From Fodinibius sp052060035 (GTDB taxonomy: Bacteria; Bacteroidota; Rhodothermia; Balneolales; Balneolaceae), in assembly GCF_052060035.1 (NCBI RefSeq), contig NZ_JBPOEA010000002.1:62001-126000 (forward strand): DNA of 64,000 bases, given 5' to 3'. A program made the translations under genes and the position numbers. Under the pieces are notes generated by a model. That model searched no databases and had not been told where the DNA came from. It was given only the letters and a program-made list of their open reading frames with translations. Numbering within the stretch: the stretch's first letter is position 1; each line of letters starts with the position of its first letter. This document shows, in pieces, positions 45,208-53,921 of this stretch.

Positions 45208-45244
45208 GAGAGGTACATTAGCATGTACTCTCCTATTGGAGAGT
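45208..45244 (-). promoter_or_regulatory. Mutually exclusive hairpins in the arginine operon leader
   Basis: On the minus strand, the 5' segment CTCTCC (45244-45239) can pair with GGAGAG (45234-45229) over an AATA loop. The same GGAGAG, extended by TACAT, can instead pair with ATGTAC-CTCTCC (45219-45208) over a GCTA loop, with one bulge. The two foldings exclude each other. A T6 run follows about 15 bases after the second hairpin. This is the geometry of an attenuator or other switching leader; function is inferred. Confidence 0.4.
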
Positions 45245-45498
45245 TATTGTTGAGCCCGAAGGGCCCGTCGCCGTAGGCGAAAGCGGAACGTAGAAATGCC
45301 TGCAACAGATCGGCTGTCGCTGGAAGAAATGATATGTGTTCCGTTTGCTTTCATGGTCGGATAAAATGGATGGTTCTGAGCAAAAAGGCAAATATCAATT
45401 TGTTTGTCATGAAAATGTGTTTTAAAGCTGCTAAAATCGCCCGTAACCTTGGTATTATAGAGATTGTTTTCAGTGATATTATCAGACCATATATACAT
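45244..45498 (-). pseudogene. Uncertain 84-residue open frame, possibly a gene relic
   Basis: The N-terminal ~30 residues (YIWSDN, then Y-x-T-x-VTGDF and a His) are spaced like the start of a small GIY-YIG nuclease, but the GIY and YIG motifs themselves are gone and the rest does not match. The last ~15 residues are Arg-rich, translated from two mini-hairpins, GCCC-GAA-GGGC (45255-45265) and CGCC-GTA-GGCG (45270-45280). This looks like a decayed gene or a non-coding repeat, not a working protein. Confidence 0.25.
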
Positions 45499-45565
45499 AA
45501 AAGACCGAAATAGATAGCATTTTACATGCGGTTATATTAACAGTTCTTCTAAAATTCAAAGTCTG

Positions 45566-45580
45566 TCACTTTTAAAGTGA
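45566..45580. promoter_or_regulatory. 15-bp perfect palindrome upstream of recQ
   Basis: TCACTTTTAAAGTGA has two 7-base arms that are exact reverse complements around one base. It lies 192 bases upstream of recQ and 67 bases upstream of the uncertain frame on the other strand. It is a candidate operator. Confidence 0.35.
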
Positions 45581-45772
45581 TTCTCATTTAATACACCAGT
45601 TTAATGTGCAGAATTTGTGTCAAGCTTGGCAAGCGAGTGGAAAATTGTTTCGACAGTTTAATTTTGATGGAATGTAAAGCTCTTATCGATCAAGAGATGG
45701 AAGAAAAAACTTCTTTGTAAAAACTATAAATCCTTTTGGGCGTTTTACGGCAAAATAATTATATATCCGTTT

Positions 45773-47698
45773 ATGAGCTCTACAAAATTCAAACAGGCAC
45801 AACAGGCGCTCCAGAAATATTGGGGATTTCCTTCTTTTCGTTCGGGGCAGGATGAAGTAATACAGGCCGTGCTGGATGGCAAAAATACGATGGTGCTCTT
45901 TCCAACAGGCGGCGGAAAGTCGCTTTGCTATCAGGTTCCGGCAACGGTATTAGATGGATTGACGATTGTAATTTCGCCGTTAGTTGCTTTAATGCAAGAT
46001 CAGGTTGAGCAGCTTAACGATCGTGGAATTTCTGCCACTTTTGTGAACAGTACGATTTCATCGTGGGAGATTGAACAGCGTTTTGCCAACGCTCGCAACG
46101 GAATGTACGATCTGTTTTACTGTTCTCCGGAGCGACTCAAAACAACGTTGTGGGAAGCAGAGATGCCGAAGCTGGATATCGATCTTATCGCTATTGATGA
46201 GGCACACTGCATTTCGGAGTGGGGGCACGATTTTAGACCGAGTTATCGTGAGATCCGTCCTACATTAGAAGATATCGCTGATGAGGTGACTTGGATTGCT
46301 TTAACAGCTACCGCAACGCCGGAAGTACGTGATGATATTCAGAAGAGTTTGGAATTGGAAAACCCTGTTATTGTTTCCAAAGGTTTTGATCGTCCCAACC
46401 TTAAATGGTGGGTTGTTGAAACAGCAAAAAAAGATCAGAAACTTTTTCAGGCTGTTAAAAAAGCTACTCCGAAAGGGTCGGGACTTATCTATGGAGGCAC
46501 TCGACGTAACTGTGAGGACCTAACCCAAAAGATGGAACAGAAGCTGGGGATAAAAACAAAGGCTTACCATGCGGGAATTGATTCGGCGGACCGTCAGCAA
46601 ATTCAGCAGGAATGGGTTGACGGGGATATCCCGCTTGTTGTTGCGACTAATGCTTTTGGGATGGGAATTGACAAAAGTGACTGTCGCTATGTGATCCATT
46701 ATGAGATGCCTTATTCACTGGAGTCTTACTATCAGGAGGCGGGTAGAGCGGGCCGTGACGGAGAAGAGAGTTTTCCCATACTAATATTCAAGGAGTCGGA
46801 TGCTATAATTGCTGAACAAAGAATTAAGGATTCCTATCCCGGGAAAGAAGAGTTGCAGAAAGTGTATGATGTGCTTTGCGATGAACTGAATCTGGCGGTA
46901 GGTTCGGAGATGGAAGAGCGGGAAGAAGTATCCATTAAAGCACTTCAGAAACGTTCAGCTTTATCGTATAGAAAAGTACGAACAGCCTTGGATGTCCTTG
47001 GACAGTTGGGTATGATTGAAATGGTTGAGCATATAAGTCCACAGATTGGCGTACACTTTATAGTGAGCCAGGATTATATCCATGATCAGATTAACGGGTT
47101 GGAAAACCAACAAAAAGTAGAATTTCTGGATATTCTTTTTCGTCAGTTTGGAGGGGAGGCTTTTGGTAAAATGAAGTACCTGGAATTTGATTACATCCAA
47201 AGAAAGTTGGGTGTTTCGGCCAATGCGGTAAAGAAGGGATTGCAGGTTCTTCAGGATCGCGATCATATATTAAAGTATGAATCTATTGGGGAGCTGCCAT
47301 TGATTAAGCTGATGGAGGAGCGTCGTTCGAACTTGTCATTAAGTACGGAAGAACTGGAAAAACATCGCGATAATCTGTTGCAAAAGCTGGAATATATGAA
47401 AGGGTATGTTTCTACTGAAAACTGCCGCGAAGTGTATATTCGCCATTATTTTGGTGAAGAAAACGTTGAGCGGTGTGGGCATTGTGATAATTGCCTGAAT
47501 GCGAAAAATGCTGTCACCTCAATAAAAAGTGAAGAAATAGATCAGATTAAAAAGATTCTCGAAAAAGATTGGCTATCTTTTGCCGAGATAGCGGACCGAG
47601 CCGGATGGAATAAAGATCGAACCAAACACTTGCTGAGCTATCTGATCCGTGAGGAAATGGTAATTACCAGAAAGGATAAATACGGTTGGAATAGTTAG
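45773..47698 (+). CDS. recQ: RecQ-family ATP-dependent DNA helicase without HRDC domain
   Basis: A 641-residue 3'-5' helicase. Walker A is FPTGGGKSLCYQVPA (~44-58). The DEAH box is AIDEAHCISEWGHDFRPSYR (~142-161), motif III is LTATAT, and motifs V-VI are VATNAFGMGIDKSDCRYVIHYEMP and YYQEAGRAGRDG. The zinc-binding Cys (NCREVYIRHYF, CGHCDNC) lie near residue 545-580, followed only by a ~60-residue winged-helix-like tail. The HRDC domain of E. coli RecQ is absent. It meets the DUF4296 lipoprotein gene tail to tail. Confidence 0.93.
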   Translation: MSSTKFKQAQQALQKYWGFPSFRSGQDEVIQAVLDGKNTMVLFPTGGGKSLCYQVPATVLDGLTIVISPLVALMQDQVEQLNDRGISATFVNSTISSWEIEQRFANARNGMYDLFYCSPERLKTTLWEAEMPKLDIDLIAIDEAHCISEWGHDFRPSYREIRPTLEDIADEVTWIALTATATPEVRDDIQKSLELENPVIVSKGFDRPNLKWWVVETAKKDQKLFQAVKKATPKGSGLIYGGTRRNCEDLTQKMEQKLGIKTKAYHAGIDSADRQQIQQEWVDGDIPLVVATNAFGMGIDKSDCRYVIHYEMPYSLESYYQEAGRAGRDGEESFPILIFKESDAIIAEQRIKDSYPGKEELQKVYDVLCDELNLAVGSEMEEREEVSIKALQKRSALSYRKVRTALDVLGQLGMIEMVEHISPQIGVHFIVSQDYIHDQINGLENQQKVEFLDILFRQFGGEAFGKMKYLEFDYIQRKLGVSANAVKKGLQVLQDRDHILKYESIGELPLIKLMEERRSNLSLSTEELEKHRDNLLQKLEYMKGYVSTENCREVYIRHYFGEENVERCGHCDNCLNAKNAVTSIKSEEIDQIKKILEKDWLSFAEIADRAGWNKDRTKHLLSYLIREEMVITRKDKYGWNS

Positions 47699-47702
47699 CA
47701 GA

Positions 47703-48056
47703 TTAACGGGCTAAGCTATCTTTTTTGGTAGTGTCTGATACTTGATCCATTTTTAAACGTTCAATTGCTTTTTCGATACGCATTTGCTGTTTTTGTGGAA
47801 ACCTTTGATAGTAGCTGTGGCTTTGTACGAAAATAGAATCAGTTATTTCATATTTTTGAAAAACTTCATTGGTCAGTGAATCAACGGTCAGGGTATCCAG
47901 CGAATTGATTTCCCCGTGGGATCGTACAAGCTGTAGCTCCACCATCACGTCGATATATTTATCCTCTTTAATGAGCTGGTCAGGTTTAGGAGGATTATCA
48001 GAGCAAGCAAACCCTACACTCAGCAATAAGAAAACAAGAGGAGGAAGCCACTTCAT
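47703..48056 (-). CDS. Small DUF4296-like lipoprotein
   Basis: A 117-residue lipoprotein with the lipobox SVGFAC (Cys18). The mature part begins PPKPDQLIKEDKYIDVMVELQLVRS, the DUF4296 pattern (P-x-x-L-I-x-x-x-x-x-[IV]-x-[IV]-[LM]-x-[DE]-[LM]-x-L), and is otherwise helical. The family is widespread in Bacteroidota and has no known function. It starts directly after the SDR stop codon, so it is co-transcribed with it. Confidence 0.78.
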   Translation of the reverse strand: MKWLPPLVFLLLSVGFACSDNPPKPDQLIKEDKYIDVMVELQLVRSHGEINSLDTLTVDSLTNEVFQKYEITDSIFVQSHSYYQRFPQKQQMRIEKAIERLKMDQVSDTTKKDSLAR

Positions 48057-48776
48057 TTATTGATCTCCCGGTGCTTTGGGATTTAATGGTCGCATTGTGA
48101 TGTCGTTAATTAGGAAGTTGTCGGGGGTTTCGAGAACGTTAATCAATACCTGCGCTACTTCGTCAGGTTGCATCATATTTTCATGCGTATCGATATCCTT
48201 ATCCCCGAAAAAGCTGGTTGCAATAGAGCCGGGATAAAAGCAGGTAACTTTGATACCGTCGTACCGTACTTCCTTAAAGAGTGCTTCGCTGAATCCACGA
48301 ACCCCAAATTTTGAGGCATTATATCCGGTCATTTTTGGATTACCAATTTTACCGGCAATAGAAGCAATATTGATGATATGGCAAACGGATTCTTTTTCTT
48401 TCATCAGGGGAACAATTTGACGGGTCATATAGAACGTCCCAGAGAGATTAGTCTGTACCATATCCTCCCAATCCGCTAATGGAAGCTCATCGACGTTTGC
48501 AAAACGGCCCAATCCGGCATTATTAATAAGGATATCGGGTTGGTAATCTTTTGAAAAGATATCACTGATCCATTGTTCAATGGCGTCATGATCAGTGATA
48601 TCCATCGCGACCGGTTTGAACTTTTTGCCAAGCTTTTGCTGCACCTTTTGAAGTTTGTCAGTGCTTCGGGCTAAGCCGTAAACGGTAGCTCCCTTCTCGA
48701 TAAGCGCCTTACTAAAATCAATCCCAATACCACTGCTGGCCCCAGTGACAACGGCGATTTTTGCATCAATGTCCAT
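48057..48776 (-). CDS. Short-chain dehydrogenase/reductase
   Basis: A 239-residue classical SDR. The cofactor motif is VVTGASSGIGIDF (~10-22), NNAGLGRFAN is at ~85-94, the catalytic Ser is in INIASIAGK (~133-141) and the Tyr/Lys pair in YNASKFGVRGFSEAL (~149-163). I chose the Met at 48776 because the 20 residues added by an upstream Met at 48836 are AT-rich and non-homologous. The substrate cannot be read. It belongs to the udk-SDR-DUF4296 run. Confidence 0.85.
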   Translation of the reverse strand: MDIDAKIAVVTGASSGIGIDFSKALIEKGATVYGLARSTDKLQKVQQKLGKKFKPVAMDITDHDAIEQWISDIFSKDYQPDILINNAGLGRFANVDELPLADWEDMVQTNLSGTFYMTRQIVPLMKEKESVCHIINIASIAGKIGNPKMTGYNASKFGVRGFSEALFKEVRYDGIKVTCFYPGSIATSFFGDKDIDTHENMMQPDEVAQVLINVLETPDNFLINDITMRPLNPKAPGDQ

Positions 48777-48838
48777 AATAATGTCTGACTTAATTTTTTT
48801 AAAAAAGTTGTAGAACGATTTCACATTTCTCAACAAAA

Positions 48839-49498
48839 TTACTCCGAAACAGATTCGCTTTCTACTTCAGAAACTTGAGAAGAATTATTCAGCCGGTCCT
48901 GGATGAGTGCATTCACCATATCGAGGGCGACTTTATTTTCGCCACCGTGAGGAATAATGATATCAGCATATCGCTTTGTAGGCTCTACGAATTCAAGATG
49001 CATGGGACGAACGTATTTGCGGTATTGTGAGAGTACATGCTCGAGCTCTCGATCGCGTTCTACAATATCCCGCTGGATGCGTCGCAGCAACCGAATATCA
49101 TCATCGGTATCAACATAGAGTTTGATGTTCATGAGATCCCGCAGCTCTTTTTCGGTAAAGACCAGAATCCCGTCGACTAATATAATTTGTTTCGGTTCGC
49201 CCAGCCGGGTTTCTTCTTTGCGGATATGTTTGGTAAAATCATAAATAGGAATTTCAACCTGATAACCTTCTTTAAGTGCTTCAATGTGACGAATCATTAA
49301 TTCGGTTTCGAGCGAAGAAGGGTGGTCAAAATTTTGCTGCGTGCGTTCCTCAAATGACAAGTGTTTGAGATCCCGGTAATAAGAATCGTGTTGGATCAAC
49401 AGAATTTCTTGTTCTCCAATCGCATCAATGATATGTTGTACTACGGTTGTTTTACCGGAACCGCTGCCGCCTGCAACACCAATTATCAGAGGGTCCAA
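48839..49498 (-). CDS. udk: Uridine kinase
   Basis: A 219-residue nucleoside kinase of pyrimidine salvage. The P-loop VAGGSGSGKTTVVQHI lies at ~8-23. HDSYYRDLKHLSFEERTQQNFDHPSSLE (~37-64), PIYDFTKHIR (~77-86) and IILVDGILVF (~99-108) are signature regions of uridine/cytidine kinases. The C-terminal ~12 residues are a Ser/Glu-rich extension. It is downstream of the amidase gene by 18 bases. Confidence 0.94.
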   Translation of the reverse strand: MDPLIIGVAGGSGSGKTTVVQHIIDAIGEQEILLIQHDSYYRDLKHLSFEERTQQNFDHPSSLETELMIRHIEALKEGYQVEIPIYDFTKHIRKEETRLGEPKQIILVDGILVFTEKELRDLMNIKLYVDTDDDIRLLRRIQRDIVERDRELEHVLSQYRKYVRPMHLEFVEPTKRYADIIIPHGGENKVALDMVNALIQDRLNNSSQVSEVESESVSE

Positions 49499-49516
49499 AG
49501 TAAAATTTATTTGGGG

Positions 49517-50806
49517 TTATGGATTTCCGTTTCCTTCCTTGAAATTTCTTATGGCTCGAAAAATTGCTGAAGCAATATAAGACTGTCCACGCTCGGAAGT
49601 TAAATAGCGAGCTTCACTGGGATTACTTATAAAGCCAGATTCAACAAGTACCGCAGGCATAGAAGCGTGATATAATACCACAAAACGTCCCTGTTTTACT
49701 CCGCGGGAATGACGCTGGGCCCGCTCATCAAACTGATATTCCATCATGCCGGCAATTTGTTCGCTGGTAGCTATGTAGCTGCTGTTCGCCAACTCGTACA
49801 CTAATAGTTCCTCCTGGCTCAGCTCCCGCTGTTCCGTATCATTATTGGCACGGACGACACGGTTTTCGCGCTTCATCACCTCCAGAGCTGACTCACTGCG
49901 TTCAAGTCCCAAAAAGTAAAGTTCCGTTCCATACGGCTGACGTGATGAATGGGAATTGCAGTGTATGGAGATAAACAGATCCCCCTCGGCTTTATTGGCA
50001 ATACTGCCACGTTCTTCAAGTTCGATAAACTTATCCGTTTCGCGGGTATACACGACTTTTACATTGGGCATATATTCGTTGATATAAGCCCCAACCTTTT
50101 TGGCAATGTCGAGTACGATATGCTTCTCTTTAACATTCCTATAGCCGATAGAACCCGGGTCGTGGCCTCCGTGCCCCGGATCTATAACAACTACATCGAA
50201 CTTCATTTTGTCTCTTGTCTGAGCATATTCAGAGTTTTGTTGATTGGCAGAACCATTTCCATTGCCTTCCAACAAACTTCTTTCGGTGATAGTAAAACTC
50301 GACCAGATAATTGGGTCTGTATCTTTCGTGAGATACTCTAACTCTGTTTTATCTACTTTTGTGAGCCCAAGTAACAAGTCATCACTGTTTCCATCGTGGT
50401 ACGCCTTCCCGTCGTAGAATTTGTCTTCTGTAATATAAATGTCAACACCAATACCAGCCGGAATGTCATAAAAACTAATTTCATCAAAAGCGGAAGAAAT
50501 ATTAGGGAGTGTAATATCGGTAGTGTCAATATTATCTTGGTAAAGCGTCATTTGTATCAGGTCGGCATCCGGTTGATACACTTCAAACGAATCTACCGGC
50601 TGACTTAGATGGAACCGAATAACTTGCCCTTTACCATCGCTTCGTTCAGCGGTAGTAACCATTTGCAGGGAGTTATCTTGCGCCTGAAGTGGTTGGGTAA
50701 CGCTCAAGCTTAATAAGAGAAAGGTTGCCAATAGTGACCAAAATTGACCGCATTTTGGAGGAGATTGCAAATATTTTAAAATGGGATTGATCACCTTACA
50801 TTTCAT
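49517..50806 (-). CDS. N-acetylmuramoyl-L-alanine amidase (Amidase_3) with N-terminal AMIN-like domain
   Basis: A 429-residue exported peptidoglycan amidase. A long n-region is followed by a signal peptide ending near PLQAQ (residue ~43). Residues ~45-175 form a beta-rich AMIN-like targeting domain. The zinc amidase domain spans ~200-425: VVIDPGHGGHDPG (first His), KEKHIVLDIAKKVG (Glu), DLFISIHCNSHSS (second His) and VLVESGFISNPSEA (catalytic Glu). It contains the helical insert seen in AmiB/C enzymes regulated by partners (residues ~305-350). It is divergent from the large ATPase gene. Confidence 0.9.
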   Translation of the reverse strand: MKCKVINPILKYLQSPPKCGQFWSLLATFLLLSLSVTQPLQAQDNSLQMVTTAERSDGKGQVIRFHLSQPVDSFEVYQPDADLIQMTLYQDNIDTTDITLPNISSAFDEISFYDIPAGIGVDIYITEDKFYDGKAYHDGNSDDLLLGLTKVDKTELEYLTKDTDPIIWSSFTITERSLLEGNGNGSANQQNSEYAQTRDKMKFDVVVIDPGHGGHDPGSIGYRNVKEKHIVLDIAKKVGAYINEYMPNVKVVYTRETDKFIELEERGSIANKAEGDLFISIHCNSHSSRQPYGTELYFLGLERSESALEVMKRENRVVRANNDTEQRELSQEELLVYELANSSYIATSEQIAGMMEYQFDERAQRHSRGVKQGRFVVLYHASMPAVLVESGFISNPSEARYLTSERGQSYIASAIFRAIRNFKEGNGNP

Positions 50807-50965
50807 TGTAATGCTGAAGAATATTTGAATCGAAATTAACTAATATTTGCTCAAGAATAAAAAGGATTATCTCAATGACTCTCATGAATTAACGGTATGT
50901 ATTTATTTGTATTTCCCCATATTTTGATCAAATTATAAAAAAGTAACCTAACGAAGGTATTTCTA

Positions 50966-53917
50966 TTGGATCGTCAAGAATTTAGAGAAAAGCTGCAGCA
51001 GTGCATAACGGAAGATGTGCAGGAAAATCTTATCCGGCATATTGAAGCACGTTTCGATGAATTTGAGCAATTACTCAGGTATTTTTCGGCGGTTGAGCGT
51101 AAGTACGACGCAGAAAATACAATTAAACTGGGATTTCCGGGCATCTTAAAAAATATTGAGGATACGCTCATCAATAAGCAAAGTGAGAGTATCTTAGCAA
51201 TATATTTATCATCCATTGAGAAAGTCGTTGAAAACTTTCCCGAAGAAGAGGTTTGGATGCAACAGGAACGGCGATTTATAGTACAGCAGGACGATTTTTT
51301 TTGGGAGGCAGCGCTAAAACGAGTAAAAGGAGCGTGCCGAGGCGTTACTCGCTTTAGTTTTAAGGTTCTCCAGTCGATTAAAGGCATTTTTGGGGTCAAA
51401 AGAAAAACGTATCCCAAATGGGAGCAAACAATCCCCATGCGTAGAACAGTGCGTTACGAGCTATCGGATGCAGCGTATGTTTTGGAATGGGGACATGCTC
51501 TTGAAAGGGTACAACTGGATATCATCAGAGAGATTGAGGAGCTGTTAGTTGGTAAGGGAAATGAGCAGCAAGCGTTGGATTTAGGTGCTTTTGTTTCGGA
51601 TCAAAAAGATAAGTTGGAGGCCAAAAAGGCTGAGCTGCTGCAGAATATAGAGCAGGAGCTTCGGATAAAGCAGTCACAAATAACCGAGGATATCGAAGCG
51701 GTTGGGACGTTGGAACGGCATGCATCATTTTTAAAAGTTGAGCGATTACAGGGGAAGGAAGAACAACTACGATCGCAGTTTCAGGCATATCAAGAGCAAT
51801 GGAAGCAGGTACAAGAGCTCTTTTTTGAACGTACAAAAGATGTTGTCCAATTTTTGAATCTACGTTCCGACATCGGAGAGGAGATTGCAAAATTTAAAGG
51901 AGCATTTGACGAGATTTTTCAAGAATCGCTCAGCCACCCGCTCAAAGAGTTTGCCGAAGACCTCCAAGAAGCAATTGATGAAGTTGGCAAAGGTGATTCT
52001 TTAAACGATTTACGATCGTTAAATAACACGCTCACGAGCTTTGTCGAAGAACGATTGATAGAGCCCATACAAAAATTGGTGGACAAAAATATTCTATCTG
52101 AAAAAACGGAGCATTTGTTTGAGGATCTGCTGCTGAGTGTGGGACAATTTCCCGAAGAAGCACAACTGGTTTTTGATGCCAATCTTGATAAAAATCCACC
52201 CTCGGTAAATCAGGAAGAGGTTGAATGGCGACAGTTGGTAATGCGGGCTCTCCGGGAATTATTTATGAATCCGCTGCTACCTGCCAACCAACAGTACGAA
52301 GAATTTTTATCTCAGAATTTGGAGGACATTATAGAGATAAAAAATATCATATCCGTCAATATTGATTCAGCTATTGAAGCTCCCCAGGAAGATATTAAGG
52401 ATGAGGAGAAGGATGATCCCAACAAGGTGGTTCGCGAAGCATTGCAGCGGATCTTGCTTAAAGTTCAGGAACTGAACAAACAGGCAGATGAGAAGTGGCA
52501 ACAGATTGATGGTTCTATTGAGGAGGGGAAAGATTCTTTCTTTTCTTCCCTGTTGACCTTGCTACACGAGGGAGATTCGAAACAGCTGCAGCGGATTAAC
52601 GCTAAATATGCCGTTAAGGAAAAAACCAAAGACTGGCACACGGTTTTAGATTCGCGCTGGGCAAGAGTACAAGACCGGTTGATGCTATGGAGCCGATTTA
52701 TCTGGAAAAAAGCAAAAAAGTATGGTGCCGACCTAAAAGCTTTTTTGGGATTCAAAGAGGTGAAAATTGAGGAGTCGAAGCGGACCGATATTGCAACTTA
52801 TCTGTCTGAGACCGATAACAAAATGAAGGAACTGCCATATATCTATCGGCGGTTGTTTGATTTTCAGTCACTGGCCGATAAGCAATTTTTTGAACCTGCC
52901 CAGGAATCGACGCTTATTTTTAAAAAAGCGTATGAGCAGTGGCAGAATAAGTTTCCCTCCAATTTTGCCATCGTAGGAGAAAAAGGCAGTGGGAAGTCGT
53001 CGTTTTTGAATTTGATAAAGGATTCAGAGCTTGAGAAGGAGCATGTTGATACCGTTGAATTCGCAAAAACGATTTGGGATGAAGATCAGCTGGTAAAGAA
53101 TATTGGCCCTGTTCTTGGCTTTGAGTCTGTGAAAACCATCGATGAGCTGGTGACTGCTATTAAAGAATCCGACAAACGGAAAGTCGTTGTCTTAGAGTCG
53201 ATACAAAATTGTTTTGTTCGCCAGATAAATGGTTTTAAAGCCATTGAGAAATTGTTATATCTGATATCTGAAACACGGGGAAATATTTTCTGGATTGTCA
53301 GTTGTTCTCGCTACGCATGGTCATTTTTGGATCAGGTGGTGCAGGTTAGCGAATACTTTTCTCATATCACTAAAAGTGATTCCCTGGATGCAGAACAGAT
53401 TAAAAGGGTGATTTTGAGCAGACATAAAGCCAGTGGATATTCGTTGTACTTTGAACCGGATAATCAGATTGTGCAGTCGCGCACCTATCGCAAACTCAAA
53501 GACCAGGAGCAGGAGGCTCAGGAGCATCTGAAAAAAGATTATTTTGAAAAACTTACGAAACTGGCTGAAGGAAATCCCTCTATTGCCATGATATTCTGGA
53601 TTCGGTCGATCCGGGATTTCGATGAGACCAATTTTTATATAAAGCCGCTGGAGGTAACTTCAGTAGAGATGATCGAAGATTTAAATCCGAAGGTATTGTT
53701 TGCCCTGGCGGCTTTTGTACTACACGATACGTTATTGGATAAAGAGTTAGCCATGGTATTAAACATGAGGCTGGAAGAAAGCAGGTTGTTGTTAAATCGG
53801 TTAAGATCGCGCAGTATGTTGATTGAGAAAAATGATTCGTTCACCATAAATCATTTAATGTATCGGCAGATTGTTCGGGTGCTCAAAGAACGCAATATAA
53901 TTCACTTGGGGAGATAA
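50966..53917 (+). CDS. Large coiled-coil P-loop ATPase coupled to an MscS-type channel
   Basis: I do not recognise this 983-residue protein as a named family. Residues 1-~650 are almost all helical and rich in coiled coil (e.g. ~205-300). Two Trp/Phe/Lys-rich amphipathic segments at ~125-150 and ~572-600 look alike and may touch the membrane. The C-terminal part holds a P-loop NTPase: Walker A GEKGSGKSS at 671-679, a Walker B strand KVVVLES at 739-745 and a sensor-like VSCSRYAW at 778-785. It is followed by winged-helix-type helices (~905-983), as in STAND and AAA proteins. There is no signal peptide. Translation starts at TTG (50966) after GAAGG; no ATG is available between the upstream in-frame stop at 50936 and residue 98. 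The channel gene begins 4 bases after the stop. Confidence 0.7.
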   Translation: MDRQEFREKLQQCITEDVQENLIRHIEARFDEFEQLLRYFSAVERKYDAENTIKLGFPGILKNIEDTLINKQSESILAIYLSSIEKVVENFPEEEVWMQQERRFIVQQDDFFWEAALKRVKGACRGVTRFSFKVLQSIKGIFGVKRKTYPKWEQTIPMRRTVRYELSDAAYVLEWGHALERVQLDIIREIEELLVGKGNEQQALDLGAFVSDQKDKLEAKKAELLQNIEQELRIKQSQITEDIEAVGTLERHASFLKVERLQGKEEQLRSQFQAYQEQWKQVQELFFERTKDVVQFLNLRSDIGEEIAKFKGAFDEIFQESLSHPLKEFAEDLQEAIDEVGKGDSLNDLRSLNNTLTSFVEERLIEPIQKLVDKNILSEKTEHLFEDLLLSVGQFPEEAQLVFDANLDKNPPSVNQEEVEWRQLVMRALRELFMNPLLPANQQYEEFLSQNLEDIIEIKNIISVNIDSAIEAPQEDIKDEEKDDPNKVVREALQRILLKVQELNKQADEKWQQIDGSIEEGKDSFFSSLLTLLHEGDSKQLQRINAKYAVKEKTKDWHTVLDSRWARVQDRLMLWSRFIWKKAKKYGADLKAFLGFKEVKIEESKRTDIATYLSETDNKMKELPYIYRRLFDFQSLADKQFFEPAQESTLIFKKAYEQWQNKFPSNFAIVGEKGSGKSSFLNLIKDSELEKEHVDTVEFAKTIWDEDQLVKNIGPVLGFESVKTIDELVTAIKESDKRKVVVLESIQNCFVRQINGFKAIEKLLYLISETRGNIFWIVSCSRYAWSFLDQVVQVSEYFSHITKSDSLDAEQIKRVILSRHKASGYSLYFEPDNQIVQSRTYRKLKDQEQEAQEHLKKDYFEKLTKLAEGNPSIAMIFWIRSIRDFDETNFYIKPLEVTSVEMIEDLNPKVLFALAAFVLHDTLLDKELAMVLNMRLEESRLLLNRLRSRSMLIEKNDSFTINHLMYRQIVRVLKERNIIHLGR

Positions 53918-53921
53918 CAGC

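Larger units (their letters stand above)
45129..45772. other. 644-base region between the arginine operon and recQ
   Basis: The longest stretch without a secure gene. Next to the arginine operon it holds a palindrome at 45151-45171 and a set of alternative hairpins at 45208-45244. An uncertain open frame with two mini-hairpins follows at 45244-45498. A 15-bp palindrome lies at 45566-45580. The rest, up to the recQ start, is AT-rich and shows no convincing gene. It should contain the divergent promoters of the arginine operon and recQ. Confidence 0.6.

Noticed and set aside
45560..45600. Fur-box-like TGATTCTCATT upstream of recQ
   Set aside because: It matches only half of a Fur site, there is no iron-related gene beside it, and the better symmetry is the separate 15-bp palindrome.
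50974..51890. Minus-strand frames of 154 and 121 codons inside the ATPase gene
   Set aside because: These are shadows of the coiled-coil coding sequence; they are Ser/Arg-rich and have no start context.
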